Translations under genes and position numbers: made by a program | Source of the DNA: Strongylocentrotus droebachiensis | Lineage: Eukaryota > Echinodermata > Echinoidea > Camarodonta > Strongylocentrotidae | Reading direction: 5' to 3' | Length of the DNA stretch: 64,000 nt | Assembly (NCBI GenBank): GCA_035222895.1 | Contig: JAVYIG010000096.1 | Coordinates: forward strand, 434,001 to 498,000 | Notes under the pieces: generated by a model | What the model was told of the DNA's origin: nothing | The model's input: the letters and a program-made list of their open reading frames with translations, nothing else | Databases searched by the model: none | Part shown: one piece after another, positions 33,145 to 45,255 of the stretch | Position numbering within the stretch: the first letter of the stretch is position 1 | How the letters are laid out: every line of letters begins with the position of its first letter

Positions 33145-33978
33145 CTACAGGTCGGAAATCTTCGTAATGTGCCTTCTCATCTCACGTCCTTCTGTAGTTT
33201 CGACCAGTGCGTAGACGCGACCATCGAGAGACCATGATGCCTTAACGTTTGCTTTTCTTGAAGTTTGAAAAAGAAGGTTTGCATTCTTTTTTGTTAGGTC
33301 CTCGACAACGACGATGCCGGAGCCTTTCAGCTTTATTCTGTTCTTTATCATCTGGAACTTCGGTTGGTATGAGGTGAATTTAACAATAATCGGCGGAGGA
33401 GCGGTGTTGCCAGTACGCGTTGCGTTGGCGTAAGATCCCTGAGACCTTTCTGGAGTGTTACCCGGTCTGTGAAGGCGATGCGAGCGATCAATGTCTCCGG
33501 CGCTGATGGTGATGCCGATCCGGTGGGCGACATCACGGACGATGTCATCCGTATTCTCACCGGGCGTCGTCTTCACTCCTAGGATGCGGATATTATTGCG
33601 TCGTGAATATTGCTCTAGATGGTCAAGTCGATTTGTGAGGTTATTGACCTCGGTCGAGTTGGCAGAGACGGATTTCTCAACATCATTGAGTTTTTGCAAT
33701 TTGCTGTCGATGGCCACTTCCAAATCATGTAAATACGAGAGCTTTTGATCCAAAATTTCTCGCACATTGTTCTCGAGCTTCTGCATGTCACTACATAGCT
33801 TAAGTCGTTCGCGTTCCATCGCCTTGGTGACGGCCTCTTGTACAATCGAGTCGAGACGGTCAAGATAACCAGGGCTTTGTACTTGCTTGCTCAGTGGAGC
33901 AGAAGAGGGAGGGGTGCGTAGTTCAACAGAATGCAAACGGTCCCTTGATCTGAGGTTGAGCTTCTTTGAGTTTGACAT
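33145..33978 (-). CDS. LINE ORF1: coiled-coil + RRM RNA-binding protein (transposase_22-like)
   Basis: ORF1 proteins coat LINE RNA as trimers and act as nucleic-acid chaperones. From ATG 33978 the product is 277 residues. A basic N-terminus (NSKKLNLRSRDRL) comes first, followed by a heptad-like coiled coil at about residues 39-122 (LDSIVQEAVTKAMERERL ... VNNLTNRLDHLEQ). The signature RRNNIRILGV follows (~126-135) and opens an RRM-like fold. A C-terminal domain then holds ELxx-type basic residues (NRIKLKGSGIVVVEDLTKKN). Thirteen further codons are open upstream to a TTG but contain no ATG. It lies 5' of ORF2 on the same strand with a ~150-bp gap and appears intact. An L1-type ORF1 beside a CR1/L2-type ORF2 is found in several invertebrate LINE groups. 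Confidence 0.85.
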   Translation of the reverse strand: MSNSKKLNLRSRDRLHSVELRTPPSSAPLSKQVQSPGYLDRLDSIVQEAVTKAMERERLKLCSDMQKLENNVREILDQKLSYLHDLEVAIDSKLQKLNDVEKSVSANSTEVNNLTNRLDHLEQYSRRNNIRILGVKTTPGENTDDIVRDVAHRIGITISAGDIDRSHRLHRPGNTPERSQGSYANATRTGNTAPPPIIVKFTSYQPKFQMIKNRIKLKGSGIVVVEDLTKKNANLLFQTSRKANVKASWSLDGRVYALVETTEGREMRRHITKISDL

Positions 33979-34325
33979 TCTTTCAAACAATGTTATGTAA
34001 CAGAACAAAGAAACCAATTACTTTTCCACTAGCCGGTTCCAACACAGCAAAGCAAAACCAAAAAAAAGTAGGCAACTCAAAAATGTTCGAGAGGGACTAC
34101 AGCAGTGTGTACTTACAAACTCAGTGAAGATGAAGTATCTCGATAAAAAGTCAAAATGTTACTCAAAATGCATTCCGGTGGTTTGATACAAGTCTTATAG
34201 TTGAACGTTTACATTATCACATACTGAATCCTCATAACAGACCTCGAAACAGGGTAATTATCCAATTACAGCAAGAAACATGTCAGAAAATGTCCGTGTC
34301 CGTGTCCATGTCAGATCATGCTACA

Positions 34326-34330
34326 AATAA

Positions 34331-34368
<38 letters not shown>

Positions 34369-34490
34369 CTAATAATAAAAATAGTAGTAGTAGTATTTGT
34401 TATTGTTGAAATGGTAGAAATATTAGTATTAGAGTATCAGTAGTAGTAGTAGTAGTATTAGTTGTAGTAGTTGTAGTAGTATTAGTAGTA

Positions 34491-34521
<31 letters not shown>

Positions 34522-34545
34522 CAGTAGTAGTAGTAGTAGCTCACC
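34326..34545. repeat. TAG microsatellite right of the LINE
   Basis: Resumes the tract broken at 28302, with the same interruptions (GTTGTAGTAGTTGTAG) as the 12.29-12.35 kb tract. Confidence 0.85.
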
Positions 34546-35860
34546 TCACCCACCTCTACGCGCGATCTGGGTTAAAAATAAAGAGGGCAAAGCCGCTAAG
34601 ATTTAATACAGTACAATTCCTGTTAAAAAACGAGGCGTTATTCACAAAAATGTTGGCCCACTTTCATGAAGTGCCCTGACTTAAATTTTGTAGCCTTAAA
34701 ACCACCGTGTAACATTTTAGTCGTGTTATTCCATGTGTATATCAGAAGGGTATGTATTTCATCTAAAGATAAAGTTGGGTTCTGGTAAAGCATTTGCATT
34801 GTGCGAAACACCATGTAGAGGCGAACGGAAAATTTCATGTGTATATCAGAAGGGTATGTATTTCATCTAAAGATAAAGTTGGGTTATGGTCAAGCATTTG
34901 CATTGTGCGAAACACCATGTAGAAGCGAACGGAAAATTTGATACTGTAGCACATACGTATCGGTGAATATTAAGAGGTCTTGAATTCCTAAGAATTAAAA
35001 TAAATTGGCCCAGTCTTGTTGATTATAACATGAACTATACACATACATTTGTATATGGGACGACATTAATCAAATTCGAAAATGGGAGCATTCGAAGAGC
35101 CACCCTTTCAGGGGAGATTTTGTTTTCTTCTATGATTCTCTTCCACTCTAACAAAAAACAAAATAAGGAAAGATGATCAAAATTATTTTTCACCATTCTC
35201 AAAAATCACCCTTCTCTCTACTATAAGCAAAAAGATTGATGTATTGTGGTGTGTTCATACTAGAACGAACCCACAATGGGCTAAATAACCTCATTCTGAT
35301 GGGTTTTTTTATGGAAAGATATTTCATTGTGACAAGGTAACCACGTGTATAGAAGCATCAGACATGTTCATCAGAGCTTAGAAGCACAGCATCATTATGA
35401 AGAAAAAGTACAAATTGCTTTAGGCGGCAAAGAAGCAAAGACCTGATTCATGATAACTAGTGCAGCACAGATTTTGGTTTCGTTTTAACAAGGATCTTGC
35501 TTCTTCAAGTATGAAATAAATGACTTATGTGATTACATCGATCCCCTGGCTGTTTCATTATCTGCAAATATTCGCTGGTATAATAGCTGAGTATCCGGCT
35601 TGGAGAAATAATGAGTAATGTGGTATTTATGGTTTCCTTTTTAAGATTGATATGATGCTCTTTTTTTGTAATATTTGTGTTAGTTGCCTCCCCTCTCAGT
35701 TCTTATACTCAAGGTGTTGTGGTCTAGTGGATATTAAAGTCTCCCTACTAGGAATCACACGATACGGGGTTCAAACTCCTGACACGAGGCTATAATGTCC
35801 ATTGCCAATACATTAAATTTAGATTATTATGCTAATTAGGCTAATTATGCTACATCTACA
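34546..35860. repeat. Satellite-like monomer, diverged copy
   Basis: Carries the CACCTCACCCACCTC start, the CCACCGTGTAACATTTTAGTC landmark and the tRNA-like block. A ~90-bp internal direct duplication (TGTGTATATCAGAAGGGTATG at ~34734 and ~34841) is specific to this copy. Confidence 0.75.
35712..35784 (+). promoter_or_regulatory. Degenerate tRNA-like block
   Basis: The A box TGGTCTAGTGG is kept, but the spacer has a 3-4 bp insertion and the B box is changed to GGTTCAAACTC. Confidence 0.55.
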
Positions 35861-36300
35861 TGGAATATCTTCTCATGAATTAATGATTAGTCGTCCAAAA
35901 ATGATTTGCAATGTTGCAGTGCACCATCGTTAGGCGTGATATAGATAAACAATGACTGTGAAATCCATACATTGTGCATATGCTTATTATGCTATTTAAG
36001 ACAATTGCATTACTTGGAATCAAAAACTGGTGCATAAATGAATTCCTCGTCATAGAAAACCCTTGAAAAGTCGTATTATCCATGTTTTTAGGCTTCCTGG
36101 ATTGAGATTAGCAACATTATTACATAATTATTTCACATATGCTAATTAGATGATTATGCTAATATGGCTATTAAAAAAGTTGCCCAAGGTTGCCAAGCTG
36201 GCAACCAAGCAGAATTTACTTTAATACCAATTTAGAACACAAATCAACGAAAAAACTTTGTACTTATCAACTTTTCCAGGTCATGTACATGGTATATGGT
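35861..36300. other. Non-coding, no family recognised
   Basis: AT-rich with repeated GCTAATTA(G/T)-type words around 35830-36170. No convincing ORF. Confidence 0.4.
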
Positions 36301-36690
36301 ACCGTCTACTGGACTATAACACACACACACACACATAAAAATGATTTGATAGCATACAAATGTAATAATAACATTAACAAATGCATACAAATGTTCACAT
36401 CAGTATCTAAAGGATATTGTTAACTAACAAAGAATAGAGTGTGGGGGTATATGCACAAAATTATCAATTTCAATACAAACAGTAGTAGTAGCCATTGTCG
36501 TCATATAAATAGCAATGAGAGGAAGCGTAGTAGTAGTAGTAGTAGTAGTGGGGTAGTAATAGTAGTAGTAGTAGTAGTAGTAGAATAAATAGTAGTGGTA
36601 GTAGGAGGAGTAATTGTTGTTGTTGCAACGGTTGAACTAGTGGTAGTAGTATTAGTAGTAGTAGTAGTCGCTGTAATAGTAACATAAATC

Positions 36691-36722
<32 letters not shown>

Positions 36723-36834
36723 ATAGTAGTACACCCAAACTACCTCAATGCGCGATCTTTGTTTAAAATACAGATAAGCCGAGGGCCAAAGCCGGAAAAG
36801 AGAGGTGAGCCTGCCACTACTTGAGAGATTTTGT
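36301..36834. repeat. Older relative of the array lead, with (CA)n and TAG microsatellites
   Basis: A (CA)n stretch at ~36321-36336, then ATAGCATACAAATG(T)AATAATAAC shared with the 7.5 and 27.95 kb leads, an interrupted TAG tract at 36480-36730, and a diverged CGCGATCT landmark at 36750. Confidence 0.7.
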
Positions 36835-39800
36835 CATAATACACGATATTGTAGAGGGTTTTTGGGGTTTAATTTGTAGCGAAGACTTCTAAATCGGAGG
36901 GGGCGTCCAAAAAAAGAGGCCCTTTTGACGAAAAAAAAGTATTTTGTAAACTATATTTCAAGGAAACCGTGAACTACCTTTTAAGTTGGGTGTTATATGA
37001 AAGAAATTTAATTATCTACATTTGAAGAGCTTGATTCCAAAAGGAGCTAAATCCATATTTTATCAAAACTGAATTTTTTGTCTTAAAATAATGGTTTCCT
37101 ACATAGGAACAAAATGCACTATATGACATTCTAAAATTTCACCAGGAAATATGAAATTTTTTAGTTACAATATCATGTTTCATTCCAAAAGGAGCTAAAT
37201 CCACTTTGGGTAAATCAACTTTTTTGTTTCTCCACTTTCCCTTCAGCCATGTACCTTCATGTTGTTATTTATGTTAAAGGTGTCGTCCTGGACAAATACT
37301 ATATGATAAGAAAAAAATCTACCAGTTATTTCTCATTTTTTACTAAATTAATAAAATTTATGGTTTAGCTCCTTTTGGAATGAAACATGGATTTAGCTCC
37401 TTTTGGAATGAAACTGTGATATGTTGTTTACTTTCTTTTCAAAAGGTATTTTTAGATGTGATTTTACTGTTATTATTTAAAAGGAAAGATTTGCTACTAA
37501 ATTAAAATAAATTTCAGTGACTTTATTGAGAAAATATGCTAAAATTTCACAAATTTTAGGTACAATATCATGTTTCATTCCAAAAGGAGCTAAATCCACG
37601 AAAAATAAAAATCTAAAAATTTATAAAAAATCAGAAATAACTGGTAGATTTTTTTAAATCATATATTTTTGGTCCAGGTTGACACCTTTAACATGTATAA
37701 CAGCATGAAGGTACAAGGCTGAAGGGAAAGTGGAGAAATAAAAAAAAAGGCGATTTACTCAGAAGTACCCAAAGTGGATTTAGCTCCTTTTGGAATGAAA
37801 CTCTTCATTTGGATATCAATTTCAACGAAATTGGGACTGATTAATATTGCAAATGTAAGTTTTAAAGAAGATTCTTGTTACCTTTGTTTTCTTCGAAATA
37901 TTGAATTTTATCAATAACCGTTATTTTCCATATTACATCAAATTCGGAAACTGCTTTTGGGGTAACTTTTTAGGAATGTACCTATATACTAGGATACAAG
38001 GAACAATTTATATCTCTTTTCAATAAACATTTATAGCAATCCAAAGTTATTGATTTGATTTTCACAAAAACAACATTTTTGCCCACATGTGTATTAACTG
38101 TATGCAAACACGTGTATTAGTTTATTGAGGACCTGTTTGGTGGGTTTACATTAGTTTTTAAGATAGCTTTTAGGCACCATGGATTTGGTGTCAAAAGATG
38201 GATAAATAAATTACATACAAGTTAATATCAATTTCAGTGAGTTTTGTAGCGTGTGAAATATAAATTGTGAGCCAAAAACGTGTTTTTATGTAGATTTTTT
38301 TCCCTTCTAATTTTGGCCCGTATCTCAGTATATCAACTGGACATAAGTGATTAGACATAGTTTAGTAATGCAGAAATTTCAAAGGATTTGGAGTGCTGAC
38401 TGCAATTGATAAGTACTTCTTCTGTGCTCTGGGATGTTTCAGGAAATGAGGGCATTGGCAGTGCCCCCCCCCCCCCCGCCCCCACCCTGGGCTTCCACTG
38501 ACATCTGCCAGTGACTAATCGGTCAGTTTGGGTGGGAAGAAAATATCCTATCAGGAAAGATCTAGAGACGTGGTCTATGGGCAACTTGATATACGCATCT
38601 TGCATATTCAGTGGGCTGGTCGCATAACACTTTTAAAACCAATGTTTAATCCCAGTCTGCCCCTGAAAACATCAAATAACTTTTGTGTCAAAGACATGGT
38701 GTAGAAGGGGGGAAGGTCTGTATATATGTTGTAGTCATCCTGTTGTTAGCTGGTTATTCGATCTTTCGACAAAGCTTTAAAAGTTTGAGTTGCTTTAGGA
38801 CATATAGTGGATAGCAATTAAAAAAAAAAATTGTACCTGATTAAAATGGCATCCAACATAACTAAATTCATTTTTAAAGTGTAGTTATGCTATTGTGATC
38901 AGAAGACGTCATTTTAGAAGGAAAAGTGAGCACTTTACTTTAAAACATTAATTTTTGCTTTGATAGGCGAATCCAAGATGAATATCCAATATTAAATATA
39001 TGTTAAAATAATTGGGGACAAAACACTGGTCTGCGAACCCTTCATTTTCAGAACCACAAGAAGACCTGAGCGACTTCCGTGCGGGAAATATTCAGAAATT
39101 AAAATAGGAAATTCATTCCCCACGCCCACTCCTTCGAGCGATACCCTTAGCTTTTGGAATTATGAATCTTCATATTAGAGGTTTGGGTGTTCTTAAACAT
39201 TTTTCCTCAGAAAAATGAACCTTTTTTAAGTACGAGTACCCCAGGCAAGAAAAAACTATATACAGATTTTGTACATACATACATGTAAATTTATGAAACA
39301 AATAAATATAAATGCAATAGAATGTACTCTAATGCATGTAAGACAAGAAATGTTTTCTATATTAACGCACTATAAACAAAAACGGATATTATAAAGGAGT
39401 AAAACCATACAGATCAGTCTTCAGGAGTGAATCTGATATATAAATTTTTTTCGTTGCGATATAAAAAAAACCTTTTTTGGTCAGACTTGATATCCACACT
39501 ATGTATTGAAAATAATTTACACCACGTTAACGCTTCGGCATTCTGCATGGTCTTCTGAAAATTACTTGAGGATTCGCAAAACCGCCGTGTCAGTTTTATG
39601 GATTTCTGATATTTTTTCTGAGGGTTCAAGAGACCTACATTGCTGTTCTCAAGGGATGTCTATATAATCCCAGCTAAATCACAGGCAGGATTTTTTAAGT
39701 GATCTTTCTTTGATTATGTGGAAATATTTGCCTTTACCATGACAAGATTGTACTAAGCGGTCGGATGACAGATGGGGGGATGGGGGGGGGGGGGGTCATA

Positions 39801-40270
39801 TAAAATTGTTTTTGTGGAAGTCACATCAATCATTTTGGGTTGCCATAACGTTTTATTTAAACAGGGTTTAAATCTTTCCTTTTCAAAAAATATTATTCTT
39901 CTATATGGCCGAATTCCTGAAAAGTTACCAAAAAACGCACTTTGTCGATTTCGATATATGGAAAATAACGTTCATTAATAAAATTCAATATTTCGAAAAA
40001 AATCCAAACATAATCGTGCTTTTTTACTTCAATTTGCGATGTTAATTAAACCCAATTTCAATTAAATTGTTATACAAATGTAGGTAATTTAATTTTCTTT
40101 CATACGACACCAAACTTACGGTAGTTCAAAGTTCCCTCGAAATATAGTTTACAAAATACTTATTTTTCGTCAAAAGGGCAACTCTTTTGGACGCCCCCCT
40201 CCCCACTCGATTTAGGAGTGTTCGCAAAAAAAACACAAACAAAAACACCTTTGAAATGTTGTGTATTATG
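36835..40270. mobile_element. 3.4 kb non-autonomous element with ~190-bp long TIRs
   Basis: CATAATACAC at 36835 is inverted as GTGTATTATG at 40261-40270. Similarity continues inward for about 190 bp (to ~37024 and from ~40075), including GGGCGTCCAAAA, CCCTTTTGACGAAAAA and TATTTTGTAAACTATATTTC, at roughly 80 percent by eye. It interrupts an array monomer: GCCAAAGCC lies left of it and GTAATACAGTATAGTACCTG right. No transposase-like frame is present. An inner inverted repeat lies at 37.16-37.42 versus 37.57-37.80 kb. Target duplication not identified. Confidence 0.7.
37031..37800. repeat. Six copies of a 26-bp motif in both orientations
   Basis: Core CCAAAAGGAGCTAAATCC. Direct copies start near 37031, 37178 and 37573. 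Inverted copies (GGATTTAGCTCCTTTTGG or close) lie at about 37361-37386, 37388-37413 and 37775-37800. Four of them flank the inner fold-back of the 3.4 kb element. The surrounding DNA is much less conserved than the motif itself. Confidence 0.85.
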
Positions 40271-41340
40271 ATCAAATATTCCGAATAAACAAGGTGTGCC
40301 TAATTTATGCGGTAGTTTCAGGCAACTCGAAAACTAAGCATGATATTTGACTTTGGCCCTCCGTTTAAAAGGGCAAATCTAAGATGTAATACAGTATAGT
40401 ACCTGTCAGAAACTAGACGTTATTTACCAAAATGTTGGCCCATTTTTACCCGTTGACTACTGAATGTATTTATTGCAATAGGCTCAATACAGGGGCCACC
40501 CGGTACGAGAAGACAATGCTCTGACTTTAATAAAATGAAGCCTTGAAACAATCGTGTAACATTTTAGCCGTGTTATTGCATTTTTATAGCCAGAAGGCTA
40601 TGGAATTTACTTAAAGATAAAGTTAAATTCTTAAAAGTCGTAATCACCAGAGGTATGGACTTTTCAAATTAGCCCGGTCTTTGTGATGTTGAGGCTGACA
40701 ACTTTTCCATTTGTTCAACGTAACAATCACACAACATTACTAAAATGTCAATTTCTCAAAAGTGTAAGCCTCAGGAGGGTCTTTTCTCTTTAGAGGACTT
40801 AAACTGATATGCTATCCATAATATATTTAGAGTAGAGCCCCAAAGGAGAAGACACTTAGCGGATAAACAGATATTTTGTGTTAATGCTCGACAACCGGGA
40901 AAGTTATCCGCGACTACGTCACAATCCTCTGACCAAAATCCTAGATTGAAATTCGCATAGACAGTTCGAGCTCATATCTCAAGCATTCATTACTTTCTTA
41001 TTATCGGTCATATTTATTTTAAACTTCACACCATTCTATGGATATTTTGTTTCCTGTTTCCATACATATGTTACTGTCCCCTTAATTCCTTGAAATGTTC
41101 TAGCTCCGTATTGAGAGCCATGCTAAAACTGAGGTAATAACATTAAGCATCCTGTGCACTGTACAAGAGCCTATTTCATTATCATAATTATTCCAATACC
41201 ATGGTTCTAGGAATCAAAAGTTTTCCTGAAAGTTTGGGAAGAGATTCTCTAGTTGTGGACTTCACTTGTTTTAAGTCGCCTCGCTTGATTGGAAAGTGAC
41301 ATTAATATTGGCACGTTAAAATATTGTTCGCATAAGACGC
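40271..41340. repeat. Diverged satellite-like monomer, partial
   Basis: Landmarks CAATCGTGTAACATTTTAGCC, AGAAGGCTATGGA, TCTTTGTGATGTTGAGGC and TCTTTTCTCTTTAGAGGAC are present. The tRNA-like block is absent. Confidence 0.65.
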
Positions 41341-41827
41341 GGGAACCTCGACGTTTTTTTTTTAACAAAATATATTATCGTACGACATGGTTGGTAATAA
41401 CAAAATTAATACAATAATAATATAGTAAGGAAAATAAAACATAAGGAAACAAACATAAAACAGATTTGGTAGCATACAAATATAATATTAACATCGATAA
41501 AAGTATACAAATGTTACAATGGTATAAAATATATTGTTAATCAAAAAAATTATAAAATGTTGGGTATATGCACAAATTTATCATAATCATTAGAAGTATT
41601 AGTCGTTGTCGTCGCCGTCAAAAAAGTATTAGTGATAGTGAGATAAGGAGGAGGGGGAGCAGTAGTAGGAGTTGATATTGTAGAATTAAAAAAAAGTAGC
41701 AGTAGTATTAGTAGTAGTAGTAGTTTTTTTTTGGAGTAGTAACAAAATAGTAGTAGTCGTAGTAGTGATGGTTGTTGTAATAGTATAACTAAGAATTGTA
41801 TTAGTAGTAGTAGTAGTAGTCTTAGTA

Positions 41828-41876
<49 letters not shown>

Positions 41877-41940
41877 AAGTAGTAGAAGTAGCAGTGGTAG
41901 TAACCCCCCCCCCCCCCCCATACAGAGGGTAAAGCTTTGA
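41341..41940. repeat. Array lead with TAG microsatellite, older copy
   Basis: ACATGGTTGGTAATAACAAA, AAAATAAAACATAAGGAAAC and GTAGCATACAAAT match the 7.4-7.6 and 27.85-28.0 kb leads. The TAG tract (41680-41905) ends in a poly-C run. Confidence 0.7.
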
Positions 41941-43740
41941 TACAGTGCAATGCCTTTCAGAAACGAGGCGTCATTTCGAGTGCGCTAAAACATGCACTAG
42001 CGAAGCGATTAAAAACAACGGTTGTGTTCGTATTGTTCCATTAACTGCTGTGTTCGTTGTCTATACAGTGTGTATCGAGCGTCAGAGACTGCGGAAGAAA
42101 TTGACACCTGGTGTGAAACCAACGTCATTATCATCAAGCGCTATTTTTCTAACGCAATCTAATGTCAGACAAAATGACTCATCGAGTGTAGAAAACATCC
42201 CTTTCTCATGGCGCTTAAGCAGCCGCGCAAGTCGCTGGCGCAGTCAAGGCTGGCTTTTGTGCGAATTGCATTGCTCTCACATGCTGTTCAGAGGACGCTG
42301 ACGCAACCTACGCCAGGAAACATTGTTGTGCAATTTGCCATACCCCCACATGGCGCACAAAGGGTGCGCTAGTCGACGACGCAATCATACGTCAGTAAAT
42401 GACGCCAGGGTAGTACCTGCCATTACATTTATGCGGCGCGTTAAGGCTGCAGTAGTTCGCTGACGCATTAGTAAGTCAGGAAAATAATGACATGTTCTCA
42501 AGGGGCATTTGTGAACATTACCTGTGGTGACGTCTCTGAGCCTCAGCAAAACTTCTAAATCTCTTTGAGAATCTTCTGGCGTAGTGTCTACTCGAACGAC
42601 GTCAGCTTGAAATCTGTTTCCTACTATCAGTTCTCCTGACGCTCATTTGATGAAAAATTAATGATGAAGAGATCAAACAGACTTCTTCCCCCATGGAACA
42701 CAAAATGTACCCAAATCCCCAGCACTCGCGTATTTATAGATAATTTTTGTAATAACCCCAATTCAACTTATATCGGTCATTATATTATCATTTTCGTTTT
42801 TGTTGTGGTGGGCGGGTAGCTCATCCAGGCAAGCGTAAAACGTGTACAATAGTACTTTATTTCCATGGAGCTGCATGACCACCTTCTAACACCCCTGTTC
42901 ACACGAATGTAAATTCATCATATAGAGTTTTTTATGTTAAATGTTATGAACTGGAAGAAAAACATAATCAAACATTTCAACGGATATTTCTTATATCACA
43001 TTTATTGAAATATCAATTTGTCATTTTTTTAAAAATATTCCTATGCCTGAAAGTACTGTGTTCTGATGACAATTAGCCTTTCTTTAGGGATATGGTTTGT
43101 GGTAATTTGCATATCATTTGCAGATATTCATCCACGTAACTATTTGAAGCGTTCTACACTATAGCAATAACACTTTGAAGAAATGCATTTTATGCCAATT
43201 TGATAATTTTGTTTCCAGAATTTTGCAGGCATTTCCCTTCTTCAGGGATGACGATTTGTGTTGTGGATATTTTTTTGTTCTGTTTTGTTTTTGTGTGTGG
43301 ACATTTATGATTGAAGGAGTTAAACGTGTTTTTATAAAGAAATAACTCTGTGGAGAAGGGAAGAATTCATTGTAGAGTTATACAACAATCGTAGCTACGT
43401 CAAAGCCATATAGCTGTTCAATAAGTTATTAATTGATATCTAGTCCGAACGTCGTATATTAACAAAACGTCGTCAAACCATTACAACAAACACATGTTTG
43501 AACATCATTTTGAACAAAAAAAATAAATAAATCATGATACCGGGATCCCTTTCTAGTAATACCATCGTACCGTACAAAAGCCCATGATTAGACCATTTTG
43601 TAATGAAATTACAAATAACGCACAAATCTTTGTAAATTGCAATGTTACAAATTATTTTATTCACATGTCATGAATAATTGTATTTCAATAGTCAGAATAC
43701 GAATTGCATAAAGTACGTATTGTTAGCTATAATGCTTGTC
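41941..43740. other. Mostly unique non-coding
   Basis: The first ~550 bp is noticeably richer in GC, with recurrent TGACGC/GCGTCA words. A 118-codon frame at 41945-42301 runs across the repeat boundary and shows no family resemblance, so it is not called. The remainder is AT-rich without recognisable content. Confidence 0.4.
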
Positions 43741-43744
43741 TGTA

Positions 43745-44222
43745 CACGTCCCTTGTGATATACGAAGTCTCTTCATACGAACTTTCCCCTAGTCTGAAGA
43801 GGCCATTGAATCCGGCTGTGCTTGTTAGAGAAATCTGAAGTCTCAAAGTGATTATTGAGCCATGGAAGTATCACTATTTGCTGTAAATCGCAGATCCGCT
43901 CCTTTATGTTTGGGCTTTTCCCCCTTATTGTATTCAAATGGCATTTATTGGAAAAATCCTTAGGTCATATTCAACCAACTATTTTCAATATCATGTTTAG
44001 TTAAAAGTGTATTTTGCCCAGGTCAGTCAACTGCAGCACTTATTAAACGCAATCAATGCCACGTTGGGAAGCTGATAGTCTTTACTTGTTGCAGTGTTTC
44101 CCTGTTTTGTGTGCTTTTGTAGTTTTTTACAAATTGCGAATGTCCGTTAATATCATATTTCGGAGAATCTAATCTTTTGAAGTTCCTGAACTTGGCTTTT
44201 AAATGCGGTTAGTGTCCTACAT
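43745..44222. repeat. Duplicated segment, copy A (partial)
   Basis: Matches 45.40-45.88 kb: CTAGTCTGAAGAGGCCATTG, AAATCGCAGATCCGCTCC and GTTAGTGTCCTACATAA. It stops exactly where the LINE relic tail begins. Confidence 0.8.
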
Positions 44223-44224
44223 AA

Positions 44225-45255
44225 CTGATAATAATAGTAATAGTGTAAACTTAAAGAGCGCACACACCGTCCAGGGACACTCATGGCGCTTACTCGGCAA
44301 AAATTCTCTTTAATACATGTACAAGTAAGGTAAATGTAAATGTTCATCTGATAATAGAGTTGTACTATCAGAAACTCAAAACCAATTTTGCAACATTTTG
44401 TCACCAATTTCAAGCATCAGCTCTGCCAGATGGGACCCGGTTCCCTCCAGCTACAGCTAGTACTCCGTTAACTGACAATTCAAGGGACTAGCCCAGTCAG
44501 CACATGATCCACAGGAGCTCCATCATCCGATGCCACCAGGCCCCACACGGGCAGCCAATGAGACTAAAGAAGAAAACTAATTAAGTTATACAAATAAAAT
44601 ATAAAAAAATTGAGTAAAATAAAATTATAGAACTTAAGGAAATACTGGGTTTCATATGGAATAGGTAAGCCTTAAGACGATCTTTAAAGGTGGAGTATGT
44701 TGCAATACAGCGTTGTGATGGGAGAAGCTTATTCCAAACTTAGGTTGCTGCATGCAAACAAGCATTGCCTCCCCATAAACCATTATGGCTTGTCCTACCT
44801 AACAACATGAATTAGGTGCAATTCATATTCTCACTTTTGAAATACAATCGTTCTTAACAGGTGAATGAAATAACTTGTGACTGAAACTTGAAGGGATTGG
44901 GTATGTTTGTCTCAGATTCAATACCAAATCCTAGACTTATTTTTCATGCTGCAATCATAATTATAAAACTTTAAGTCAGTCAGGAATCACATGACGTTTA
45001 CAAGCCAAACGCCCGTCTGATTATCAAGATATTTATGATTGGAATTCAAAATTTCCAAAACCGTTTTTCTGTTTTTAAAACACTACAGCCTATTGGGAAA
45101 AATGAGTAAGGTATAACCGGTCTCTCAAAGATTTTTACATTTTTAAGGCACTTTATGATTATTTTGAAGCACAATTTGTGTAGGGCTTCAATGTAACACC
45201 ATATTACACACGCTGATACACGTAGGGCCATGCATCTCAGATTTGCCTTTAACAA
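44225..45255 (-). pseudogene. LINE relic: RT C-terminus and 3' end
   Basis: On the minus strand, decayed LINE ORF2 C-terminal motifs appear in order: LHKLCFKIIIKCLKNV (compare LHWLPxxxRIxFKILLLxYK), a SEN..LLGR..NGLWGG block, and VWNKLLPSQR with STFKDRLKAYLF (compare RLWNSLPxxxR ... FKxxLKTHLF), then a stop at 44581. Frameshifts and at least one stop separate them. The 3' end at ~44225-44290 contains GCGCTCTTTAAGTTTAC followed by an ATT-type tail, the usual design of invertebrate CR1-like LINE ends. The copy is 5'-truncated and dead. Confidence 0.7.

Larger units (their letters stand above)
28303..34325 (-). mobile_element. Near-complete LINE (~4.6 kb without insert), CR1/L2-like ORF2 with L1-type ORF1
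   Basis: On the minus strand: 5' UTR (~34325-33979), ORF1, a ~150-bp spacer, ORF2, a 3' UTR with a poly-C/G run, and a 3' tail of TTCAA-type pentamers (28305-28325). Both ends abut TAG microsatellite, so the element is inserted in the repeat tract and its target duplication cannot be read. A 1.37 kb Penelope-like palindrome interrupts the 5' part of ORF2. Apart from that insertion both ORFs are open, which suggests a young copy. The pentamer tail and RT resemblance fit the CR1/L2/Daphne/Crack group; the clade is not certain. Confidence 0.85.

Noticed and set aside
41945-42301. 118-codon plus-strand ORF
   Set aside because: Begins inside the repeat unit and crosses into unrelated DNA; no recognisable domain.
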